DNA from: Aestuariispira insulae
Lineage (GTDB): Bacteria > Pseudomonadota > Alphaproteobacteria > UBA8366 > Aestuariispiraceae
Reading direction: 5' to 3'
Assembly (NCBI RefSeq): GCF_003385955.1
Contig: NZ_QRDW01000010.1
Coordinates: 62,001-126,000 of the forward strand
Length of the DNA: 64,000 nucleotides
Position numbers and translations under genes: made by a program. This document shows, one piece after another, positions 1-7,554 of the stretch. Numbering within the stretch: the stretch's first letter is position 1; every line of letters begins with the position of its first letter. The notes under the pieces are model-generated. The model did not search any database, was not told where the DNA came from, and saw only the letters and a list, made by a program, of their open reading frames with translations.

Positions 1-631
1 GGCAGAGCTTGTCGCAGCAATATTCGACCGCATCGGCCTGAAATACAGTTACGATCTGCTGCCCTGGAACCGCTGCATGTATCAGGTGGCGAATTTCGCT
101 GATCTGGGCCGGTATGAAATTGTCGCCAACGCCTCCTATAACAAGGAGCGCGCCAAACTTTATTACGCCTCCACCCCGCTATATCAGACACGCTATGGCG
201 TTGCTTTCACGCTGGCGCGTTTTCCCAACGGCCCAAAAATCGATCGCTTGGAAAAGCTGCGCAAATTCCATCTCTGTGCACCAAGCGGCTATAACATCGC
301 CATGTATGACCTGACCCCGGCCCAAGTCAGCAGTTCCAACCGGTCCTACCGGGAAATCCTGAACAGAGTGTCTCATGCGAGATGCGATCTGGGCCTGGTC
401 AGCATTGGCGTGGTCCGGGGATTGGCACAGATTGAAGATTGGTCCGTTCCTGAAAATGTTATTTTGGAACCGCTGCGTCAGATCAAACCCATTACGTTCC
501 ACTTGCTGATTTCAAGAACATCACCGCGCGCCCAGCAACTGTCTGTCAGCATCAATGAAGCGATCATTGACTTGCAGCAAGATGGCACCGCAGGTCGGAT
601 TCTCGAGGCCCACACCCGTATCCAATATTAG
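1..631 (+). CDS. Periplasmic solute-binding protein (family 3), 5'-truncated
   Basis: The reading frame is open from base 2 and lacks its start and signal peptide because the window begins inside the gene; about 209 residues remain. The pattern (a PWNR motif, a segment asking whether residues lie 'YYASTPLY', then a second lobe with a hinge and a C-terminal QQDGTAGRI helix) is that of the SBP_bac_3 family, which binds amino acids or other small polar solutes in the periplasm. No ABC permease or ATPase follows, so in this window it is an orphan binding protein. Ligand cannot be inferred. Family assignment is fairly safe; exact role is not. Confidence 0.7.
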   Translation, partial: AELVAAIFDRIGLKYSYDLLPWNRCMYQVANFADLGRYEIVANASYNKERAKLYYASTPLYQTRYGVAFTLARFPNGPKIDRLEKLRKFHLCAPSGYNIAMYDLTPAQVSSSNRSYREILNRVSHARCDLGLVSIGVVRGLAQIEDWSVPENVILEPLRQIKPITFHLLISRTSPRAQQLSVSINEAIIDLQQDGTAGRILEAHTRIQY

Positions 632-637
632 CCACGT

Positions 638-1102
638 TCAGTTTCCAGACCAAATCCGGCGCCAGGAAGGCAACTCTCCATGCTTTAAATCTTCATGCAG
701 TTTTTTTACCGCTTGGCGATGGCCGTTGAACGGCAACAGATCATCCGCCTCATCGAACGTAACCCACCGGTAATCCGTATGTTCCCTATTCAGGGAAATT
801 TCAGCCTCAACAGGGACATTCGCGACAAATAACGGGACAATTTCAACCCTGTCCTCGGCCGGATTATAAAAATGATCGCAATAGTCGGCCGTATACAGAC
901 ATTCCGGCACCAGTGCGGTCTCCTCATGCAATTCCCGCAGCGCCGCCTGCCACAGGGTTTCATCCCCATCCGGCCGACCGGTCACTTGTGCCCAAGCCCC
1001 CTTTAGAAAGCCTGCCGAACGTTTCAGCAATAGCACTTTCCGGTCAGCACGCAGGACAATCACAGCAACCGCATCACAGGCCACATTGGTGCCGTTGGAC
1101 AT
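638..1102 (-). CDS. Nudix hydrolase, NudB-like
   Basis: 154 residues. A Nudix box spans residues 42-64 (G42, E48, R56-E57, E60-E61), the Mg-binding signature of nucleoside-diphosphate-linked-X hydrolases; the usual glycine near the end of the box is A63. The arrangement WxxVTG before the box, an H-x-x-Y-x-W segment and a C-terminal NxxRQA motif resembles E. coli NudB, dihydroneopterin triphosphate pyrophosphatase of folate synthesis (from memory of that sequence). folE, which makes the NudB substrate, lies 8 kb away on the same strand. It is the last of four closely spaced minus-strand genes; 11 bases separate it from the DUF3137 gene upstream. Substrate remains inference. Confidence 0.8.
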   Translation of the reverse strand: MSNGTNVACDAVAVIVLRADRKVLLLKRSAGFLKGAWAQVTGRPDGDETLWQAALRELHEETALVPECLYTADYCDHFYNPAEDRVEIVPLFVANVPVEAEISLNREHTDYRWVTFDEADDLLPFNGHRQAVKKLHEDLKHGELPSWRRIWSGN

Positions 1103-1113
1103 GAGATTCCCCC

Positions 1114-2082
1114 TCAGACCTTGCTTGTGCTCTCCAGGTTCAAAATATCGATAATGTCCAGGATAATGCGGATCTCCGCCAGGGTCTCAGCCACATATTT
1201 TGTGTCGGTAAGATCGGAAAAGACAGACCCGGCCTCGAACATATTCTCGCGCTTGGGCCCTGCCAGATACAGGCGATCCTGGTCAAAGGCCAGTTGCAGG
1301 CCGCGGTCGAAATGGCGGCTGAGATCCACCAGGCGTTCCATGAAACGCGGGGTGAGCAGATAGCGGGCCTCCACCTGATCCGAGGAGAAAACTTCAAAAA
1401 TGCGTTCGAATTCTGGATCTTCCAGGGAGACCCGGTCCCCCTGAATGCCCCAGGATTTGAATTTGTTGAAAATCTTGCCGCTGTCCTGGGTGATGATGGT
1501 GCGCGCCTTCACGCGCTTGGGAAAGGTAAACTCCGCCAACAGCCCTCTAAAAACCGTGTGGTAACTGGTTTTCCTGTTGCCCTTGCTGTCGGTAGTGGTG
1601 CGCTTGTCCTGCAGGCGTGCCTCGACCAGATGCAGTTCAATATCACCGATCCGACCGGATATCTCGTCTTCCAGGTCCGATTTGTCATAGGACGGAATCA
1701 ATGACAGTTCCCGGAACCGGGCCAGCGGGCTGAAGCGGCACTGTCTGGTATAATCCAGTTCCAGAAAACGGCAAATCGAACCGGCCACATGGGTGTCAAA
1801 ACCGCTTTTAACCTTGGAAATCTGGTAATAACCAAAACCCACACCCGCCGCCAAGCAGGCAAGGCCACCAAACAGCCAGCCCTGCCAATCCCCGTCCCCG
1901 TGCATCTGCCAAGCCCGGAACAAGAGATAGGCCGCCGGAACCGCCAAAACGGCGATCGCAATCTGGCCCTGCCGCAAGGCCGAACGGCGCGCGCCCTCCA
2001 TCTCTGTCAGGGCCGGTTCGATCTCACGACGGAAATATTCGTTAAAGCCCTTCAGGCGCGGATGGGATTCGTCGAATATCAT
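1114..2082 (-). CDS. DUF3137 domain membrane protein
   Basis: 322 residues. Two hydrophobic segments near residues 42-58 and 68-86 suggest a protein anchored close to its N terminus with a large cytoplasmic C-terminal part. The body, with the charged stretch around residues 155-175 and the FEVFSSDQVEARYLLTP region, matches the DUF3137 family, which has no defined biochemical function. It starts 16 bases downstream of lemA; LemA/DUF3137 pairs are common in Proteobacteria, so the two products probably act together at the membrane (inference). Confidence 0.8.
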   Translation of the reverse strand: MIFDESHPRLKGFNEYFRREIEPALTEMEGARRSALRQGQIAIAVLAVPAAYLLFRAWQMHGDGDWQGWLFGGLACLAAGVGFGYYQISKVKSGFDTHVAGSICRFLELDYTRQCRFSPLARFRELSLIPSYDKSDLEDEISGRIGDIELHLVEARLQDKRTTTDSKGNRKTSYHTVFRGLLAEFTFPKRVKARTIITQDSGKIFNKFKSWGIQGDRVSLEDPEFERIFEVFSSDQVEARYLLTPRFMERLVDLSRHFDRGLQLAFDQDRLYLAGPKRENMFEAGSVFSDLTDTKYVAETLAEIRIILDIIDILNLESTSKV

Positions 2083-2098
2083 TGAAATCGTGCGTCAC

Positions 2099-2677
2099 TC
2101 AGTCCAGATAGGCCGAGGCGTCCACCGGTTTGCGGGCGGCTTCCTCAATCTCGAAATAAGGCATGGTTTTAACCCCGGTCATCGTGGCGATCATGCTGCC
2201 GGGAAAGATCTGGACCGCATTATTCAGATCAGTGACAGCAGAATTGTAAAACCGCCTGGCCGCCGAGATATGCCCCTCCACTTCCGCGAAGGTATCCTGT
2301 GCGCGGACGATGGTTTCGTGGGATTTCAATTCCGGATAATTTTCCGCCACGGCAAAAAACTGCAGAATGCCGGATTGCAGCTCGGATTCGGATTGCAGAT
2401 GGTTCTGAACCGCATCCGGATCCTGGGGATGGTAATCCTGCTGGGCTTTGGCCCGCAATGCGGTCAAGCGGTCCAGCAATTCGCGCTCATGCTTCATGAA
2501 ACGGCTGGCCAGCTTTAGGATATTGGGCAACAGGTCATGGCGCTTGCGTAATTGCACATCGATGGAAGACAAAGCCTCCAGCGCCTTATTCCGGCGCCCG
2601 ATCAGGGAAATATACCAGATATAGCCGCCGACCAGAACGGCACCAATCACCAGCATGACGATGGTGGTTTCACTCAT
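2099..2677 (-). CDS. LemA family protein
   Basis: 192 residues from the ATG at 2677. A longer frame exists upstream, but this start places the single N-terminal transmembrane segment (about residues 4-22) at the start of the protein as in other LemA members and is preceded by a G-rich stretch. The rest is the helical LemA domain: NKALEALSSIDVQLRKR, a heptad-rich helix and the conserved FYNSAVTDLN / IFPGSMIA region. Role unknown; LemA proteins are membrane-anchored helical bundles. It sits between fosX (98 bases upstream) and the DUF3137 gene, and is likely cotranscribed with both. Confidence 0.88.
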   Translation of the reverse strand: MSETTIVMLVIGAVLVGGYIWYISLIGRRNKALEALSSIDVQLRKRHDLLPNILKLASRFMKHERELLDRLTALRAKAQQDYHPQDPDAVQNHLQSESELQSGILQFFAVAENYPELKSHETIVRAQDTFAEVEGHISAARRFYNSAVTDLNNAVQIFPGSMIATMTGVKTMPYFEIEEAARKPVDASAYLD

Positions 2678-2775
2678 AGCCCCGTTTTTCCCCCCGCGGA
2701 TAATAAACCAACTGACAGCCCGTATTTTAGACGGCCAATCCCAGTCCGCCAACTGAAAACCGGCGATAAAACGGG

Positions 2776-3186
2776 TTATTCGGCGGCCTGGGCATAACTG
2801 CGCAGCCGTTCATTCAGGGTGCCGGAATGCAGCTCAAACAGGTGATTGTCGTAATCATGGAAATAAATGGACTGGCCTTCGCCCTCGATCCGGGGACGCG
2901 GGGCACGGATATCCAGGCCAAGCGCCTCGATCTTCTTGCGACAGGCATCCATATCCCCAGGCTTCACCTTGAAGGCCACATGGTTATAGCTGCGTTCATA
3001 AAGCGGATCGCCTTCCTGGATGGCGATCCATAACCCGTTCACATCGAAGAATCGTTCCGCCGCAATGGAAAAACTGTCTTCGCCACTGTCATAGACTTCC
3101 ACACCGCCGAGGATCTCAGTGAGAATGCGCGCCATCTTGTCCAGGTCGCGCACAATGAAAGTCATATGGCTCAAACCTTCGATCAT
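2776..3186 (-). CDS. fosX: FosX-type fosfomycin hydrolase (VOC superfamily)
   Basis: 136 residues from the ATG at 3186, preceded by GGAG at 11-14 bases; the longer upstream frame is not needed. The metal ligands of the vicinal oxygen chelate fold are all present at the family positions: H7, H69 and E118. E44, the residue that in FosX acts as general base to add water to the fosfomycin epoxide, is also present, and the segments around ERSYNH and EGEGQSIYF match characterised FosX proteins closely (from memory). FosX differs from FosA and FosB in using water rather than a thiol. It is divergent from the methyltransferase gene and heads the minus-strand run with lemA. Likely an intrinsic resistance gene; activity untested. 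Confidence 0.87.
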   Translation of the reverse strand: MIEGLSHMTFIVRDLDKMARILTEILGGVEVYDSGEDSFSIAAERFFDVNGLWIAIQEGDPLYERSYNHVAFKVKPGDMDACRKKIEALGLDIRAPRPRIEGEGQSIYFHDYDNHLFELHSGTLNERLRSYAQAAE

Positions 3187-3349
3187 TCCTGATACTCCAA
3201 TAAGATAGGTCTGTTTTTTTGAGGGCGTATGTATCCAGCTTTTCTTGCAGGAATATGAGTATTTTATGGCAGATGCGTGGCAGGCTTTGCCAGGGCGGAA
3301 AAACTGGTAAACTGAAGGGTGACAGCGGGAAAAAAGGCGGGAATGCATC

Positions 3350-4381
3350 ATGCTGAATCTGACCAAAGCCCTGTATCATCTGTCCGCAAAGGCCAGGACC
3401 AACTGGTATGGCGGCCACTATGCGCTGGCCCAATTCCTGGCCCCGCCCTCCAATGCACCGCTTCCCCAACCGGGCAGCATGCCAGGATGGGAAGTGATCC
3501 TGGCCGACCTTAACGCATTGAACGAGCGGGACTGGACCCAGATCGAACGGGGCGAATACCGACCGCCTGCCGATATGGTCCCCAACCCACTGGCGCTGGC
3601 GCGGCAATCACTGCGCTATCTGCGCGATCTGCCGGCCATCAACCAGCGCCGCCGCCTGGGATTGGCTAAAGAGTTGAAGCCCGATGTGGCTGGTCAGGGC
3701 TATCCGGATTATTTCCTTCAGAATTTCCATTTCCAGACCGATGGCTGGCTGAGTGAGGATTCCGCAGAGATTTATGATTTCCAAGTAGAGGTTCTGTTTG
3801 TCGGCGGGGCCGACGTCATGCGCCGCCAGACCCTGCCCGCCATTCGACGGGCGCTGTCGGGTCAATCCGGCATGGGCATGCGGCTCTGCGATATTGCCTG
3901 TGGCACCGGCCGCTATCTGCGGGAGGTCCAGCGCAACTGGCCCGGCCTCGCCTTAACCGGCATTGATCTCAGCGCCGATTACATCACCCATGCAAATCGA
4001 CAGCAGGGCCGCCAGGGCAAGACCCAGTTTCTCACGGGTATGGCAGAGGATCTTCCCCTGGAAGATGAAAGCCAGGATTTGATTACCTGCATCTATCTGT
4101 TTCATGAATTGCCCGCCGATATCCGGCGACTGGCGGCCGCGGAAATGATCCGGGTCCTGAAACCCGGCGGGCAACTGGTCTTTATGGATTCGATCCAGAT
4201 CGGAGATCATCAACCCTATGACGCCCTGTTGGACCGCTTCCCGATCGCTTTTCACGAACCTTATTACGCCGATTACATCCGGGATGATATTGACGGACTT
4301 TTCAAAAAGGCCGGCTTTGAGAAATTAACCAGGGAGCGCGCCTTTTTCTCCACCGGATGGGTGTTCCGCAAACCATGTTGA
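3350..4381 (+). CDS. SAM-dependent methyltransferase (class I)
   Basis: 343 residues. The N-terminal half (1-175) is not recognised; the C-terminal half is a Rossmann methyltransferase with motif I DIACGTGR at 181-188, an acidic residue after the second strand (GIDLS), the post-II segment AEDLPLEDESQDL and the common VLKPGGQLVFMDS strand. Substrate unknown. It is transcribed away from fosX and overlaps nothing; a small membrane-protein gene starts 60 bases downstream. The unusual length of the N-terminal region, with several conserved-looking aromatic residues, may carry the substrate-specific part. Confidence 0.82.
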   Translation: MLNLTKALYHLSAKARTNWYGGHYALAQFLAPPSNAPLPQPGSMPGWEVILADLNALNERDWTQIERGEYRPPADMVPNPLALARQSLRYLRDLPAINQRRRLGLAKELKPDVAGQGYPDYFLQNFHFQTDGWLSEDSAEIYDFQVEVLFVGGADVMRRQTLPAIRRALSGQSGMGMRLCDIACGTGRYLREVQRNWPGLALTGIDLSADYITHANRQQGRQGKTQFLTGMAEDLPLEDESQDLITCIYLFHELPADIRRLAAAEMIRVLKPGGQLVFMDSIQIGDHQPYDALLDRFPIAFHEPYYADYIRDDIDGLFKKAGFEKLTRERAFFSTGWVFRKPC

Positions 4382-4441
4382 CAGATTCCAAACACTGATG
4401 GAATTTGCCGCCCGTCAAAGATCAGCGGGGGAATAGAAGAC

Positions 4442-4795
4442 ATGGCATGGCGAAACTGGTTGGTTCTGCTCATAATCGTCGGGGCGGAATCCATTGTCTT
4501 TTGGATGCATCCGTTATTGAGCGGATACACGATCCTAGCTTTTCTGCTAGCGCTATCGATTGATCTGCTGTTGCTCGCACTCCTTGGCCGTTTCATGCCA
4601 AATCTGGGTTCCCTGTTCTTTATCCTGTTGGCCATACATATGCTAAGATTTTGGCTCTTGATCGAAAATAGGGTGATTTGGGAAATCAGGGGAAACACAC
4701 AAGATCTGTCCATCCTTGCTGCCATTGCTTTTTTCATCAGCTATATGATTGCCAGCCAGTTCCATTTGCATTTCAAGGCCCGGAAAAGCCGTTAG
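4442..4795 (+). CDS. Small polytopic membrane protein, unknown
   Basis: 117 residues, not recognised. Four hydrophobic segments are visible (about 6-22, 27-47, 55-77 and 90-106), with a basic C-terminal end (KARKSR). The start ATG follows a G-rich purine stretch. It lies 60 bases after the methyltransferase gene on the same strand and converges with the LysR gene, the two overlapping by 4 bases at their stop codons (4792-4795). Could be cotranscribed with the methyltransferase. Confidence 0.62.
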   Translation: MAWRNWLVLLIIVGAESIVFWMHPLLSGYTILAFLLALSIDLLLLALLGRFMPNLGSLFFILLAIHMLRFWLLIENRVIWEIRGNTQDLSILAAIAFFISYMIASQFHLHFKARKSR

Positions 4796-5706
4796 TCCGG
4801 CAAAGCCGGTATCTGACCGTTCAGAATCGGCTGGCTGGAAAAATAGCGCTCCATCTTATCCAGAAAGCATCTTGCTCGCGCGGTCAGCAATCGCCCGGTC
4901 GGCCATACCGCATGAATTTCCCGGTCCGGTCCCTGCCAATCCGGCAGAATCCGTCGCAACCGGTTTCGGCGCATATCCTCCGCGCCTTCTGAAACCGGCA
5001 TCATCAGGAGACCATGGCCATCCGCCGCCAGCTTCACCGCCATATACATATCATCAACCACTACCCTGGATGTCGGGTGCACGATCTGTTGCTGTCCCGT
5101 ATCCTGTTGCCTGAGATGCCAGCGGGTCAGAAGGCGGCTAAAGATCACCTGATGGCCGGAAAGATCCTCAAGGGTCTCCGGTGTGCCCCGTTTTGACAGA
5201 TAATCCGGCGACGCCACCAGAATACAGGATATCACCCCAAGTTTCTTACAGGTCAGCTGGGAATCGCTGAGCGGCCCGATCCGTATCGCCAGATCAATCT
5301 GGGCTGCTTCCAAATCATGGATATGGTTGCTGAGCACCAGTTCCAGCTGGATATCCGGCTGCGTTCCAAGGAAAGCCGACCACATGTCCATTAAAATGCC
5401 CTGGGAAAGGTTGGTCGGCGCTGCGACCTTTAACCGCCCGGCCAGTTGATGCATGTCCCGGCTCAAGCGCCTGGATTGCGTCTCCATCTGATCCAGCAGA
5501 TCCGCATAGGCGGCAAAATAGGCCTCCCCCTCTGTGGTGAGTTCAAAACGCCTGGCCGAGCGATGGATCAGGCGACATCCCAGGCTGTCTTCCAGCTTCG
5601 CCAAACGCCTTGTCACTGTCGCGGGTGGCAAATTCAGCTGATTGGCCGCTGCGCCAAGCCCGCGATGCCGGACAATATTCACAAAAAGCGCCAGATCATC
5701 ATACAT
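4792..5706 (-). CDS. LysR family transcriptional regulator
   Basis: 304 residues. N-terminal winged helix-turn-helix (about residues 1-60: RHRGLGAAANQLNLPPATVTRRLAKLE), linker helix and a periplasmic-binding-like effector domain starting near residue 90. The architecture is close to the AaeR/DmlR group of LysR proteins. It is divergent from the monooxygenase/DUF2798/RidA-like operon with an 88-100 base gap holding inverted repeats (see 5714-5759), so that operon and the regulator itself are the most likely targets. Effector unknown. Confidence 0.9.
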   Translation of the reverse strand: MYDDLALFVNIVRHRGLGAAANQLNLPPATVTRRLAKLEDSLGCRLIHRSARRFELTTEGEAYFAAYADLLDQMETQSRRLSRDMHQLAGRLKVAAPTNLSQGILMDMWSAFLGTQPDIQLELVLSNHIHDLEAAQIDLAIRIGPLSDSQLTCKKLGVISCILVASPDYLSKRGTPETLEDLSGHQVIFSRLLTRWHLRQQDTGQQQIVHPTSRVVVDDMYMAVKLAADGHGLLMMPVSEGAEDMRRNRLRRILPDWQGPDREIHAVWPTGRLLTARARCFLDKMERYFSSQPILNGQIPALPD

Positions 5707-5713
5707 TGCAAAT

Positions 5714-5759
5714 ATGGAATTTTAACTTCCATCCTTCGATATATATTCCGTTTCTGGAA
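5714..5759. promoter_or_regulatory. Inverted repeats in LysR/monooxygenase divergent promoter
   Basis: ATGGAA (5714-5719) and TTCCAT (5727-5732) form a perfect inverted repeat with a 7-base spacer; a second dyad TTCC (5746-5749) / GGAA (5756-5759) follows. Such paired dyads between divergently transcribed LysR and target genes fit LysR recognition and activation sites (inference from position and symmetry). Confidence 0.5.
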
Positions 5760-5806
5760 ATAAATATCATTCAGATCCCCTATTCAACACAGAAATGAGG
5801 ATCAAG

Positions 5807-6115
5807 ATGCACCCCCTTTGGATCAGCGCCGGCATCGAAGTGACAGACCCGGCCAAATTGAAAAGCGCGAGAATAGAGCTGGATCAATTGCGCCATCACA
5901 CGATCAGCGAGAAAGGATGCCTGCAGTTCGAGATTTTTCAGGATAACGACACCCCCGGACGTTTCACGCTCTGGGAATGCTGGACCGACCAATCCGCACT
6001 GGACGCCCATTTTGCCGCCGCCCACACCCAAGCCTATCTGGCGCAGGACCTGACACAGGTCGTCTATATCGAAAAACTGGGCAAGTTGAAAATCAACGAG
6101 GAGGCTGCGTTATGA
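5807..6115 (+). CDS. Antibiotic-biosynthesis-type monooxygenase (ABM) domain protein
   Basis: 102 residues from the ATG at 5807, chosen because GAGG lies 6 bases upstream; an ATG at 5795 would add four residues but has no ribosome binding site. A single ABM ferredoxin-like fold: SEKGCLQFEIFQD, a WECW strand and HFAAAHTQAY are typical of YgiN-like quinol monooxygenases and related heme- or cofactor-free enzymes. It is the first gene of an operon with DUF2798 (ATGA overlap) and a RidA-like protein, divergent from a LysR regulator. A role in handling a reactive quinone or enamine-type compound is possible but unproven. Confidence 0.8.
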   Translation: MHPLWISAGIEVTDPAKLKSARIELDQLRHHTISEKGCLQFEIFQDNDTPGRFTLWECWTDQSALDAHFAAAHTQAYLAQDLTQVVYIEKLGKLKINEEAAL

Positions 6116-6345
6116 AATTCCGGATCATCAACTCCATTCTGATGGCCCTATTCCTCAGCTCCGCCATGTCCGGCTGGATCACCTGGATCAATCTCGGCTT
6201 TGTTTCCGATTTTCCATTCCGCTGGTTCGAGGCGTTCAAGATGGGCTGGCCACCGGCAACCGTGATTGCTTTTGTGATCGGTCCCAGTGTTCAAAAACTC
6301 AGCCGGTGGCTCATGCAAATTGGCGCTGCTGCGGAACAGGCCTGA
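6112..6345 (+). CDS. DUF2798 membrane protein
   Basis: 77 residues. The start ATG overlaps the stop of the monooxygenase gene (ATGA at 6112-6115), implying translational coupling. Two transmembrane segments (about 5-27 and 45-64) with FxxxWxxxFxxxWxxA pattern between them match DUF2798, a family of small two-helix inner-membrane proteins of unknown function. The next gene starts two bases after its stop. Confidence 0.78.
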   Translation: MKFRIINSILMALFLSSAMSGWITWINLGFVSDFPFRWFEAFKMGWPPATVIAFVIGPSVQKLSRWLMQIGAAAEQA

Positions 6346-6347
6346 GC

Positions 6348-6716
6348 ATGGAACATCTCAATTTGAAAAACCTGGGGCTGCCGGTCGGCCCCTATTCTCA
6401 TGCTGTCTGCCATAACGGATTTCTGTTCACATCCGGCTTCACCGCCTTTGGTACCGATGCCCAAAGCAAATCCATTTCCGTGCAGGCACGGGCAATTTTC
6501 CAACAGCTGGAACAGATTGCCCGTGATCAGAAGAGGTCTCTGGCGGATCTTGTCAAAGTGACGATCTTTGTCACGGATTTGGCCGAGATCGAGCCTTTAC
6601 GCGACTTTCTGCGGAAGGCTTATCCGGGAATTCCGCCGGCAAGCAGCCTGGTTCAAATTACCGGATTGTTCTCGCCGGATCTGAAAATAGAGATTGAAGC
6701 TGTCTTTGCGCTCTAA
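6348..6716 (+). CDS. RidA/YjgF-like protein lacking the catalytic arginine
   Basis: 122 residues. The fold signature is clear: GPYSHAV near residue 15, LFTSG, the helix with VKVTIFVTDL and the C-terminal KIEIEA strand. RidA enzymes hydrolyse reactive enamine/imine intermediates using an arginine (R105 of E. coli RidA, in the sequence PARS). Here the aligned position is S99 (PASS), so the canonical deaminase reaction is doubtful; other Rid subfamilies without this arginine exist and have other or unknown roles. Last gene of the LysR-linked operon, two bases after DUF2798; a hairpin terminator follows. Confidence 0.82.
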   Translation: MEHLNLKNLGLPVGPYSHAVCHNGFLFTSGFTAFGTDAQSKSISVQARAIFQQLEQIARDQKRSLADLVKVTIFVTDLAEIEPLRDFLRKAYPGIPPASSLVQITGLFSPDLKIEIEAVFAL

Positions 6717-6729
6717 ACATCCACACAAA

Positions 6730-6753
6730 GGGGCTGGGCCATCGCTCAGCCCC
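6730..6753. terminator. Hairpin between convergent genes
   Basis: GGGGCTGGGC (6730-6739) pairs with GCTCAGCCCC (6744-6753) with one G-U wobble and a 4-base loop. On the minus strand it is followed by TTTG; on the plus strand by GGCTTTC. It separates the RidA-like gene from the converging binding-protein gene, so it may end both. Confidence 0.55.
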
Positions 6754-6764
6754 GGCTTTCACGG

Positions 6765-7499
6765 CTAGAATCCGTGATGGCCCAGGATAGCCTGGTACCG
6801 GCCGGATGCGCGCAACTCAGCCAACCCCATATTGAAATCCTCTTGCAACCGATCATGATCCGGCGCTTTGCGGCTGATCGCCAGATGCAGTTGATTACTG
6901 TCAATCGCGATATCCAGGGGAACGATGTTTTGGTGATATTGAGGCGGCATGCCGGTCTGAAGCAGATGCATGCCCACATACCGGTCGGTCACCAGCATAT
7001 CCAACCGCCCGACCAGCACCATGCGAAACCCCTGCTCAAGGGTTATAACAGGATAAATCTCCACCCCCTGGCCCGACAGGATCTTGAGCACATGGGCACC
7101 GCGCAAACCACCGACGCGCGTCCCGCGCAGGGTAAGAAGATCCTGGCCTGCCTTAAGATCTATTCGTCCAAAGGGAACACTCACCTCTTCCCCGACGGGA
7201 TCTGTGAAAACCGCCCATTGCCGCCGTTCTTCGTTGATATTGGCCAGATAAAGGGCGTCCGCCTTACCATCACGGGTCAGGGCTAACGCACGCGCCCACG
7301 GCAGGATCTGAAGATGCGGTTCATATCCCGCTTCTTTCAGAATCGTCGCGCAAACCTCCCAGGCCCAGCCTTTCTGGGGAAGGTTTTCACTGACATAGGG
7401 TGGAAATTCCAGCGTCACCACATGCACCGGTCGGCCATCGGCCCGGGTTGGGTTTATGACCGACAATAAAACCAAGGCCAGCAAAATGGGTCGGATCAT
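6765..7499 (-). CDS. Orphan periplasmic solute-binding protein (family 3)
   Basis: 244 residues from the ATG at 7499, which has an excellent AGGAGG ribosome binding site; a longer frame upstream lacks one. Signal peptide at residues 1-20 (cleavage after TRA). The rest is an SBP_bac_3 fold: TLEFPPYVSENL, GWAWEV, LPWARAL, a mid-protein TLRGTRVGG hinge and C-terminal helix LAELRASGRY. Such proteins bind amino acids or related solutes, but no permease or ATPase gene is adjacent. It follows trkH on the same strand (55 bases). Confidence 0.8.
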   Translation of the reverse strand: MIRPILLALVLLSVINPTRADGRPVHVVTLEFPPYVSENLPQKGWAWEVCATILKEAGYEPHLQILPWARALALTRDGKADALYLANINEERRQWAVFTDPVGEEVSVPFGRIDLKAGQDLLTLRGTRVGGLRGAHVLKILSGQGVEIYPVITLEQGFRMVLVGRLDMLVTDRYVGMHLLQTGMPPQYHQNIVPLDIAIDSNQLHLAISRKAPDHDRLQEDFNMGLAELRASGRYQAILGHHGF

Positions 7500-7554
7500 T
7501 GGAGTCCTCCTGGACCGATAGTAATCCGATCTCCCGGTTCCGGGCAATTGCTGA

